From assembly GCA_902795675.1 (NCBI GenBank), contig CADBLZ010000104.1:1-13767 (forward strand): DNA of 13,767 nt, in the 5' to 3' direction. Position numbers and translations under genes: made by a program. The notes beneath the pieces were generated by a model. It saw nothing but the letters and a program-made list of their open reading frames with translations. It ran no database searches and was not told the DNA's origin. Below, one piece after another: positions 7,588 through 12,661 of the stretch (positions are counted from its first letter, which is position 1; each line of letters starts with the position of its first letter). Origin of the DNA: an uncultured Erysipelotrichaceae bacterium. Its GTDB lineage: Bacteria; Bacillota_I; Bacilli_A; RF39; UBA660.

Positions 7588-7616
7588 ATAATATCACTAA
7601 ATATTTTTAGTGTAAA
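7588..7616 (-). promoter_or_regulatory. Promoter of the secreted-subunit operon
   Basis: On the minus strand, TTTACA (7616-7611) and TATTAT (7593-7588) are separated by exactly 17 bases. The predicted transcript starts about 25 bases before the subunit ATG at 7554. Both hexamers differ from consensus by one base. Confidence 0.6.
7595..7612. promoter_or_regulatory. Palindromic operator-like site in the subunit promoter spacer
   Basis: A perfect 7+7 bp inverted repeat, CACTAAA-AATA-TTTAGTG, fills the spacer and overlaps the last bases of the -35. A related CACT-T-AGTG sits upstream at 7646-7654. Both are embedded in a TTTACAC...TTAGTGA context. The position would block RNA polymerase if a repressor bound. 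No regulator gene is in the window. Confidence 0.5.
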
Positions 7617-7661
7617 TTTATTTTTTTGGGTGATGTAAAGTTATTCACTAAGTGTGTAAAT

Positions 7662-7695
7662 AAAAAAACATTTAATCAAAAATGATTAAACGTTT
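7662..7695 (-). terminator. Rho-independent terminator after the small membrane-anchored protein gene
   Basis: A 13-bp stem (AAACGTTTAATCA with TGATTAAATGTTT, one G-U pair) with a 4-base loop and a U-rich tail starts directly after the TAA at 7696. It insulates the surface-protein operon from upstream transcription. Confidence 0.9.
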
Positions 7696-8199
7696 TTATA
7701 GTTTTAGTAGCTTTCTTATAACTTCTTTATCAAATTTCTGTTCATCTTCATTATTGAAATCAACATCTGTTGTATGATCTAACTTATAATTAAAATCATG
7801 TAACAAGTTATGAACAAACCATTCTAGTCTCATTGACTTTAATGATCTATTCCATTTTGATGGATACATAAGTTCATAAACTTCTAAGACTTCAATGATT
7901 TCATCTCTAATATCTTTATCATCTATTTTATAAGATGCAATAATTTTTAGATTAGGATCATCTGAATCTCTTTCATCTATAACTAAGATATCGGTCGGTA
8001 ATAAATTATGTAAAGATGATATATAAGACATATCACCAATATAAATAGAACCTAAAGAATATGTTGCAAAAGCATCACTTTCTTCATAGTTAATTATTTG
8101 ATATTCAGGTTTATAAGTATGTTCATGATTATAAAAGAGACTTGCGCCGATTAAAGAAGAAACTAAAACTGCAGATTTTAATTTTTTTCTTTTTTTCAT
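7696..8199 (-). CDS. Small membrane-anchored or secreted protein of unknown function
   Basis: A 167-residue protein I do not recognise. It begins MKKRKKLKSAVLVSSLIGASLF, a basic start plus one hydrophobic segment (about residues 9-22), so it is probably anchored in or exported across the membrane. The rest is acidic and hydrophilic with YSLGSIYIGD, LPTDILVIDERDSDDPNLKIIASYKIDD, and a helical part rich in Leu/Glu with WFVHNLLHDFNYKLDH. No Cys lies near the signal, so it is not a lipoprotein. The start is ATG 8199: GGAGG ends five bases upstream, and an extended -10 lies between this ATG and the earlier in-frame ATG at 8256. It is a single-gene unit between a tRNA terminator and its own terminator, so nothing ties it to the surface locus except proximity. 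Confidence 0.75.
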   Translation of the reverse strand: MKKRKKLKSAVLVSSLIGASLFYNHEHTYKPEYQIINYEESDAFATYSLGSIYIGDMSYISSLHNLLPTDILVIDERDSDDPNLKIIASYKIDDKDIRDEIIEVLEVYELMYPSKWNRSLKSMRLEWFVHNLLHDFNYKLDHTTDVDFNNEDEQKFDKEVIRKLLKL

Positions 8200-8204
8200 A
8201 TGAG

Positions 8205-8209
8205 CCTCC
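8205..8209 (-). promoter_or_regulatory. Ribosome binding site fixing the start at 8199
   Basis: A perfect GGAGG sits five bases before ATG 8199. The alternative in-frame ATG at 8256 has no comparable site and lies upstream of the predicted -10. Confidence 0.85.
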
Positions 8210-8238
8210 GTGTAGATAATTTTTGTACAATTGCATGT

Positions 8239-8247
8239 ATTATAGCA
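8239..8247 (-). promoter_or_regulatory. Extended -10 promoter of the small membrane-anchored protein gene
   Basis: TGCTATAAT on the minus strand is a perfect extended -10 (TGnTATAAT). It compensates for the lack of a clear -35, which would fall next to the U-tract of the tRNA terminator. The predicted 5' leader is about 33 bases and carries GGAGG. Confidence 0.75.
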
Positions 8248-8267
8248 CAATATCACTACTCTTTATT

Positions 8268-8294
8268 AAAAAAATCGAGATATAAATCTCGATT
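8268..8294 (-). terminator. Rho-independent terminator of the tRNA-Arg transcript
   Basis: A stem AATCGAGAT/ATCTCGATT with a 4-base loop is followed by a run of seven U. It begins about ten bases after the encoded CCA of the tRNA. Confidence 0.92.
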
Positions 8295-8303
8295 ATTGTC
8301 TAA

Positions 8304-8378
8304 TGGTGTCCCAGGCGGGAATTGAACCCGCAATTGAGCTTTAGGAGAGCCCCGTTATATCCGTTTAACTACCAGGAC
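8304..8378 (-). tRNA. tRNA-Arg (anticodon CCT, reads AGG)
   Basis: A full cloverleaf can be drawn. The acceptor GTCCTGG pairs with CTGGGAC with two G-U pairs. The D stem is GTTA/TAAC. The anticodon stem GGGCT/AGCTC closes the loop CTCCTAA, so the anticodon is CCT. The variable loop is four bases, and the T arm is GCGGG-TTCAATT-CCCGC. Discriminator A (8307) is followed by an encoded CCA (8306-8304). It has its own promoter and terminator and is monocistronic. Confidence 0.95.
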
Positions 8379-8386
8379 ATAAGGAG

Positions 8387-8415
8387 ATTATAATATAATC
8401 TATTTACTTTTTCAA
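8387..8415 (-). promoter_or_regulatory. Promoter of tRNA-Arg, overlapping the 3' end of the vanZ-like gene
   Basis: TTGAAA (8415-8410) and a perfect TATAAT (8392-8387) are separated by 17 bases on the minus strand, placing the start about two or three bases before the mature tRNA 5' end. The -35 and part of the spacer lie inside the last codons of the vanZ-like gene. The -10 is embedded in the palindrome AGATTATATTATAATCT. Confidence 0.85.
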
Positions 8416-8847
8416 ACGTCTCCTAGAGTAATATGATATCAATATAGCTAGTGTTGATCCACATGTATCTAAGATTACATCATAGATATTACCTGATCTA
8501 CCATTAACTAGTAATTGATGTATTTCATCAGTTGATGCATAAACCAAGCAGAATATAATTGAATAAATGACAAGCGCTGGTGTTACTTTCATGTATTCTT
8601 TTAAATTGATATAAGCTAGAATACCTAAAATAAAGTAAATCGTTAAGTGTGCTACTTTACGAATTATAAATGAGTACTTATCAACAAACTCATCTATTTC
8701 TTCATCTGTCATATCTTTATCAATTGTTATAGCAATACGTGTTAACACTTTAGTGCTTAAGGATGAAGATGATGTTCCTGTTTGATTAGAGAAACTAAAT
8801 ATTAATCCCATCCACAATATTAGTAATATTATTTTAAACCATTTCAT
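8404..8847 (-). CDS. VanZ-like family membrane protein
   Basis: A 147-residue protein with the VanZ family signatures: FSFSNQTGTSSSSLS after the first membrane helix (about 4-18), RKVAHLTIYFILG (63-75), and STDEIHQLLVNGRSGNIYDVILDTCGS (105-131) between the third and fourth hydrophobic segments. The family is named after the teicoplanin-resistance protein VanZ. Most members are chromosomal and of unclear role, so this is not evidence for antibiotic resistance. The length is normal for the family. AGGAGA lies six bases before the ATG. It follows a terminator that overlaps the nrnA stop codon, so its transcription may depend on readthrough. Its 3' end carries the tRNA promoter. Confidence 0.88.
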   Translation of the reverse strand: MKWFKIILLILWMGLIFSFSNQTGTSSSSLSTKVLTRIAITIDKDMTDEEIDEFVDKYSFIIRKVAHLTIYFILGILAYINLKEYMKVTPALVIYSIIFCLVYASTDEIHQLLVNGRSGNIYDVILDTCGSTLAILISYYSRRRLKK

Positions 8848-8862
8848 AAATGTCTCCTAAAT

Positions 8863-8891
8863 AAAAAACTTACAATTCTATTGTAAGTTTT
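8863..8891 (-). terminator. Terminator overlapping the nrnA stop codon
   Basis: A 12-bp perfect stem AAAACTTACAAT/ATTGTAAGTTTT with a 3-base loop is followed by U residues. The 5' arm contains the last nrnA codons and its TAG stop. It is located 15 bases before the vanZ-like ATG, so the hairpin separates ackA-nrnA from vanZ. Confidence 0.88.
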
Positions 8892-9846
8892 CTTTGTATT
8901 CTTTACAAGCATTATCTAAATCATTAATTAGATTTGGAATGATACTTTCATCTTTTGAACGGATACCACTAGCATATTTATGACCACCGCCACCATAGTT
9001 AGCAGCTATTTCATTTATGACTGGTCCATTTGATCTTATATTTATTTTTACTAAGTCATTCTTGTCATCATGATTTATGAAAACCCAAACGTAAACACCT
9101 TTAATATTATTAAAATCATTAATCATATTAGAAGGTGTTGATGAATCAACTTTGTATTCTTTAAATATATCAGGAAATAATTCAAGATAACCTAAACCAT
9201 TATCAGTTACTTTTAGATTTTGTTCTAGATATCCTTTGAATCTTATTTCTTCAACTGGACGTTCATATAAATAATGATAGTCACTTGTGAAATCGATATC
9301 AGTCTTTTTAATTAAACGAGAAACGATATCAAATGTTCTAGCAGTTGTATATTTGATTAGGAATCTTTCACTATCAGAAACTATTCCTAAATATAGATTA
9401 CGAGCTATTTCTTTAGTTATTTTTAAATTAGTATCTAATACTAATTCAGCAATTATTTCACATGTACTTGTAGCTGTTTCGTCAATATAATCAGATTCAC
9501 CAAATACTTCATCAGATGGATGGTGATCTATTTTAAATACTTCTTTATAATTAGCAAAGTCTACACCATCTACTCTACTTTGATTAGGTACATCTGTACA
9601 TATAAGTAAAGCATCTTCTTTTAATTTAGAATCATCTATTTTATCTAAATTACCATAGTATTTAAATTTACTAACTGATGTTCCAACTGCAAAGACAGTC
9701 TTTTTAGGAAAATTAAGTTTAATTAATTCTCTTAAAGATATTTCACTAGAAATAGCATCAGGGTCTGGACTTATATGACGTGCAATTACAATAGTGTCAT
9801 ATTTTTTTATTGTATTTAAGATTCTTTTAAATTCTTTTTTTATCAT
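8878..9846 (-). CDS. nrnA: NrnA-type DHH/DHHA1 phosphoesterase (nanoRNase/pAp phosphatase)
   Basis: A 322-residue protein of the bifunctional NrnA family, which degrades 2-5 nt RNA oligomers and dephosphorylates 3'-phosphoadenosine 5'-phosphate using Mn2+. The DHH domain shows the metal ligands: HISPDPDA (His24, Asp28, Asp30), Asp85 in LLICTDVP, the DHH motif at 107-109 (KIDHHPSD) and Asp158 in GIVSDSERF. The DHHA1 domain ends with GGGGHKYASG (285-294), the substrate-binding loop. Length and domain order are normal. The start is taken at ATG 9846 because GAGGGTGA forms the Shine-Dalgarno five bases upstream. The in-frame GTG at 9855 is part of that site. The gene follows ackA by 30 bases with no terminator between them, so they are probably co-transcribed. 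Confidence 0.93.
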   Translation of the reverse strand: MIKKEFKRILNTIKKYDTIVIARHISPDPDAISSEISLRELIKLNFPKKTVFAVGTSVSKFKYYGNLDKIDDSKLKEDALLICTDVPNQSRVDGVDFANYKEVFKIDHHPSDEVFGESDYIDETATSTCEIIAELVLDTNLKITKEIARNLYLGIVSDSERFLIKYTTARTFDIVSRLIKKTDIDFTSDYHYLYERPVEEIRFKGYLEQNLKVTDNGLGYLELFPDIFKEYKVDSSTPSNMINDFNNIKGVYVWVFINHDDKNDLVKINIRSNGPVINEIAANYGGGGHKYASGIRSKDESIIPNLINDLDNACKEYKENLQ

Positions 9847-9851
9847 ATAAG

Positions 9852-9859
9852 TCACCCTC
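9852..9859 (-). promoter_or_regulatory. Ribosome binding site deciding the nrnA start
   Basis: GAGGGTGA on the minus strand is five bases from ATG 9846. The GTG inside it (9855-9853) is in frame and could be taken for a start, but it has no Shine-Dalgarno of its own. Confidence 0.8.
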
Positions 9860-9876
9860 TTTCTATTTATTAATTA

Positions 9877-11058
9877 TTATTCATTAATGAATTTATATGT
9901 ATCTCTTGCAATCATTACTTCTTCATCTGTAGGTATTACATATACTTTAACAGATGAATCTTCTGTAGATATTAAAGCTTCTTCTCCACGAATGTTATTC
10001 TTTTCTTCATCAATTTTGATACCTAATGGAGCTAATTTATCAACGATAGCTTTTCTTGTATCTTTAGAGTTTTCACCAACACCTGCAGTAAATACGATAG
10101 CATCAGCACCACCTAGTTCTAGGTAGTATTCAGCAATGTAGTTAACAATCTTTTCAACATACATTTCTTGTGATAAGATTGCTCTTTCGTTACCTGCAGC
10201 AGCTGCTTCTTCAATATCTCTTGAATCTGATGAAACACCAGATACACCAAGATATCCTGATTTTTTATTTAAATCATTAATTACTTCTTCTAAAGTTTCA
10301 CCTGTTTTACCCATAATGTATGGAATTAATGTAGCATCAATATCGCCTGAACGTGAACCCATCATTAAACCAGCATTTGGAGTGAAGCCCATTGATGTAT
10401 CAATTGATTTACCATCTTTGATAGCACATAAAGAACCACCATTACCAATATGACAAGAAATAATACGAGCACTTGGATTATTTAAGATTTCTGCAGTTCT
10501 TAATGCAATATAGTTATGACTCATTCCATGGAAACCATATTTTCTTACACCATATTTTTCATACCATTCATATGGAACTGGATATAAGAATTCTTTTTTA
10601 TTCATTGTTTGATGGAATGCTGTATCAAAACAACAAACTTCTAAAGCATCAGGAATTTTTTCTTGGAATGCTTTAATACCAGTTAAGTTAGCTGGATTAT
10701 GAAGTGGAGCTAATTCTGATATATCAGTTAAGTCATTAATTACTTCTTCAGTTGCAACAACTGAATGAGTATAATGTTCACCACCGTGAACTATTCTATG
10801 TCCTACACCTTTAATTTCATCTAATGATTCAATTACTTTGTAGTTTAATAGTTCTTCAATTAATACTTGAACAGCTTCTGAATGAGTACTAAACTCTCTT
10901 TCAGTTTTTTTCTTTTCTCCGTTATATTTAATAGTGTACATACCACCATCGATACCAATTCTTTCAAAAGTTCCAGAGATTAAAACTTTTTCTTCTGGCA
11001 TTTCATACATTTGAAATTTTAATGATGAAGAGCCAGCATTTACTGATAAAATTTTCAT
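9877..11058 (-). CDS. ackA: Acetate kinase
   Basis: A full-length 393-residue acetate kinase, interconverting acetyl-phosphate and acetate with ADP/ATP in the cytoplasm. The ASKHA-fold signatures are all present: N-terminal MKILSVNAGSSSLKF (Asn7), HRIVHGGEHY (Arg88), CFDTAFH (Asp145), FHGMSH (His177), the phosphate loop HIGNGGS (203-209), GSRSGDIDA (Arg236), FTAGVGENS (323-331) and Glu380 in PTDEEVMIA. These line up with the catalytic Asn7, Arg91, Asp148, His180, Arg241 and Glu384 of the Methanosarcina enzyme. The phosphotransacetylase gene is not next to it. AGGTG lies eight bases before the ATG. In a fermentative low-GC bacterium this is a main ATP-yielding step. Confidence 0.98.
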   Translation of the reverse strand: MKILSVNAGSSSLKFQMYEMPEEKVLISGTFERIGIDGGMYTIKYNGEKKKTEREFSTHSEAVQVLIEELLNYKVIESLDEIKGVGHRIVHGGEHYTHSVVATEEVINDLTDISELAPLHNPANLTGIKAFQEKIPDALEVCCFDTAFHQTMNKKEFLYPVPYEWYEKYGVRKYGFHGMSHNYIALRTAEILNNPSARIISCHIGNGGSLCAIKDGKSIDTSMGFTPNAGLMMGSRSGDIDATLIPYIMGKTGETLEEVINDLNKKSGYLGVSGVSSDSRDIEEAAAAGNERAILSQEMYVEKIVNYIAEYYLELGGADAIVFTAGVGENSKDTRKAIVDKLAPLGIKIDEEKNNIRGEEALISTEDSSVKVYVIPTDEEVMIARDTYKFINE

Positions 11059-11078
11059 TTAAAAACACCTCGTATATA

Positions 11079-11084
11079 ATTATA
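11079..11084 (-). promoter_or_regulatory. Candidate -10 of the ackA-nrnA operon
   Basis: TATAAT on the minus strand lies 21 bases before the ackA ATG and just after the preceding terminator. The -35 position (11107-11102) reads TGGAAA inside the terminator hairpin, four of six matches to consensus. Confidence 0.45.
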
Positions 11085-11089
11085 AAGTA

Positions 11090-11114
11090 AAAAGGATGGT
11101 TTTTCCATCCTTTT
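11090..11114 (-). terminator. Hairpin terminator between thiI and ackA
   Basis: A perfect 10-bp stem AAAAGGATGG/CCATCCTTTT with a 5-A loop lies directly after the thiI stop. The tail reads UUUUUACUUU counting the stem end, which is a weaker U-tract than the other terminators here. Confidence 0.75.
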
Positions 11115-11115
11115 C

Positions 11116-12306
11116 TTATAATAAATCGGCAAATTTATTAGTTTCTTCGGCACTTATATCAATTACTTCACGTGAGTGAACTGCACGATAAATCATTTCT
11201 TTATAATCGATTCTGTTTTCATATTCCTCTGCTAATTTAGCTACAGGATTAATAACAGGATGCTCTGGTACAAAGATCGTACAACAATCTTCAAAAGGAA
11301 GAATTGATGTTTCATAAGTATCAATCTTTTCAGCTAGATCTATTATTTCTAATTTATCAAAACAACATAATGGTCTTATTACTGGTAATTTAGTTACTTG
11401 GTTAATAACTCCCATACTTATTAACGTTTGACTAGCAACTTGTCCAACAGATTCACCGTTAATTAAAGCTTTGCAGTTTTGTCTATTAGCAATGATTGCA
11501 GATATTCTATACATCATACGACGCATGATTGTAATCAAGTAATCACGAGGGCAATCTTTATAAATTGAAGTTTCAATCTCAGTAAAGTTTATGATATGTA
11601 GTTTAATATCATTATTATAAATTGCTAACTTTTTAGCAAGTGCAATAACTTTGTTTCTGGCTTCAGGTGAAGTATGAGGTGGTGCTTCAAAATAAATAGC
11701 TTCTAGTTTTATTCCACGCTTCATTGCCATATAACCTGCAACTGGTGAATCAATTCCACCACTAAGCATTAGAAGACCTTTACCTAGTGTTCCAACTGGA
11801 TAACCACCAATACCTTTAATAGTGTCAAAATAGATATAAGATGAATCTATTCTTATTTCAATATTAATAGTTAATTCAGGATTTCTAACGTCTACTTTTA
11901 GATTATCAAAATGAGGAAGGATTATGCCTCCTACTCTTTTTGATATTTCAAGAGATTCAATTGGGAAGTTTTTATCACTTCTTTTAGTTACAACTTTAAA
12001 TGTTTTAATATCTTTATCTTTTATTAATTCTAAAGCTGTACGACCAATTTCATTTACATCTCTTGTATCTAATTTATAAACAATACAGTATCCTCTTAAA
12101 CCAAAGACATATTTTAGTTTATCTTCTATCTTACTAAAGTTTTCTTCATCAGAAGATATAAACATACGTCCTTTATCATATGTTATATTAGGTTTTAAAT
12201 CAGATAAGATAAAATCAATGTTCTTCTTTAATTCTTTTAAGAATAAGTTTATATTATCTTTCTTTGTTCCTAATTCACCATATTTAACCATGATTAATTT
12301 TTCCAT
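11116..12306 (-). CDS. thiI: tRNA 4-thiouridine synthetase ThiI (no rhodanese domain)
   Basis: A 396-residue ThiI. It adenylates U8 of tRNA and inserts sulfur to give 4-thiouridine; in some bacteria it also supplies sulfur for thiamine. Seen in order: an N-terminal ferredoxin-like domain (VKYGELGTK, from about 1), a THUMP domain (about 60-165), and a PP-loop pyrophosphatase domain with LSGGIDSP (181-188), INGESVGQVASQT (282-294) and RPLCCFDKLEIIDLA. The C-terminal PFEDCCTIFVP (337-347) is typical of the family. It lacks the C-terminal rhodanese domain of the E. coli enzyme, as in most Bacillota, where a dedicated cysteine desulfurase delivers sulfur. No such desulfurase is adjacent. The start ATG at 12306 has only a modest ribosome site (GGATGTGAT). 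Confidence 0.97.
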   Translation of the reverse strand: MEKLIMVKYGELGTKKDNINLFLKELKKNIDFILSDLKPNITYDKGRMFISSDEENFSKIEDKLKYVFGLRGYCIVYKLDTRDVNEIGRTALELIKDKDIKTFKVVTKRSDKNFPIESLEISKRVGGIILPHFDNLKVDVRNPELTINIEIRIDSSYIYFDTIKGIGGYPVGTLGKGLLMLSGGIDSPVAGYMAMKRGIKLEAIYFEAPPHTSPEARNKVIALAKKLAIYNNDIKLHIINFTEIETSIYKDCPRDYLITIMRRMMYRISAIIANRQNCKALINGESVGQVASQTLISMGVINQVTKLPVIRPLCCFDKLEIIDLAEKIDTYETSILPFEDCCTIFVPEHPVINPVAKLAEEYENRIDYKEMIYRAVHSREVIDISAEETNKFADLL

Positions 12307-12341
12307 AGTATCACATCCACAGGTTTATTTTATCTTAATAT

Positions 12342-12368
12342 AAAAAAATATGCTACTTTAAAGTAACA
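12342..12368 (-). terminator. Terminator after the cold-shock-like gene
   Basis: A 7-bp stem TGTTACT/AGTAGCA (one G-U pair) with a TTAA loop is followed by UAUUUUUUU. It begins two bases after the stop codon of the cold-shock-like gene. It is a short but well-placed terminator. Confidence 0.75.
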
Positions 12369-12370
12369 AT

Positions 12371-12571
12371 TTAGTTAATAGTTTGTAATGATTTTATGTA
12401 ATAAGTGTTATGTAAGACTTCTAAATCGAATGAAATATCTTCATTTTCTTTTAAGTCATAATCTATTTTTAAATTTGGTAATAGATATACAAATAGATTG
12501 TAGTTTTTGTATTCAACAAAACCTCTTCTATTCTTTTTATCCCACCATACTATTTTTCCTTTCATCATCAT
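12371..12571 (-). CDS. Small divergent cold-shock-domain (OB-fold) protein
   Basis: A 66-residue protein. MKGKIVWWDKKNRRGFVEYKN resembles the opening of bacterial cold-shock proteins (MKGxVKWFNxxKGFGFIE), and LFVYL stands where the RNP2 motif (VFVHF) normally is. Aromatic residues needed for nucleic-acid stacking are partly kept (two Trp, Phe) but the RNP1 motif is reduced to RRGFVE, so RNA or DNA binding is likely but altered. The later part (LEVLHNTYYIKSLQ) is less typical. The start is one of three consecutive ATGs (12571, 12568, 12565). AAAGGA at 12576-12581 fits 12571 or 12568. The further in-frame ATG at 12613 is excluded because it overlaps the -10 element. It has its own strong promoter and terminator. 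Confidence 0.8.
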   Translation of the reverse strand: MMMKGKIVWWDKKNRRGFVEYKNYNLFVYLLPNLKIDYDLKENEDISFDLEVLHNTYYIKSLQTIN

Positions 12572-12575
12572 ACCA

Positions 12576-12581
12576 TCCTTT
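12576..12581 (-). promoter_or_regulatory. Ribosome binding site of the cold-shock-like gene
   Basis: AAAGGA on the minus strand is four bases before the first of three consecutive ATGs and seven before the second. It sets the start near 12571-12568. Confidence 0.65.
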
Positions 12582-12599
12582 CTTTTCTCTACCATGTTC

Positions 12600-12629
12600 A
12601 TTATATAATACATTTGTTCGTGTTGTCAA
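12600..12629 (-). promoter_or_regulatory. Near-consensus promoter of the cold-shock-like gene
   Basis: A perfect TTGACA (12629-12624) and a perfect TATAAT (12605-12600) are separated by 18 bases on the minus strand. It is the strongest promoter in the window and starts just after the upstream terminator. The predicted leader is about 20-25 bases, too short for the long structured leader of classic cspA mRNAs. Confidence 0.9.
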
Positions 12630-12633
12630 TAAT

Positions 12634-12661
12634 AAAAAAAGATAATTTTTAAATTATCTTT
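12634..12661 (-). terminator. Terminator overlapping the LCP gene stop codon
   Basis: A perfect 10-bp stem AAAGATAATT/AATTATCTTT with loop TAAA is followed by seven U counting the stem end. The TAA stop of the LCP gene lies within the 5' arm. The U-tract ends only four bases before the next -35. Confidence 0.88.

Noticed and set aside
8200..8256. Upstream ATG (8256) extending the small membrane-anchored protein by 19 residues
   Set aside because: The extended -10 at 8239-8247 lies inside the extension, and a perfect GGAGG serves the ATG at 8199.
8404..8847. VanZ-like gene as a glycopeptide-resistance determinant
   Set aside because: No vanA/vanH/vanX genes are nearby, and VanZ-like proteins are widespread in genomes without resistance.
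9287..9490. Plus-strand frame inside nrnA
   Set aside because: nrnA is fully supported on the other strand by catalytic motifs that cover this stretch.
9887..10676. Plus-strand frames inside ackA
   Set aside because: The acetate kinase frame is continuous and carries all active-site motifs, so these are antisense shadows.
12572..12613. Upstream ATG (12613) extending the cold-shock-like protein
   Set aside because: This start overlaps the promoter spacer, upstream of the predicted transcript start, so it cannot be on the mRNA from that promoter.
12388..12645. Plus-strand frame of 85 codons opposite the cold-shock-like gene
   Set aside because: The minus strand has a near-consensus promoter, ribosome site and CSD motif; the plus frame has none and runs through the terminator U-tract.
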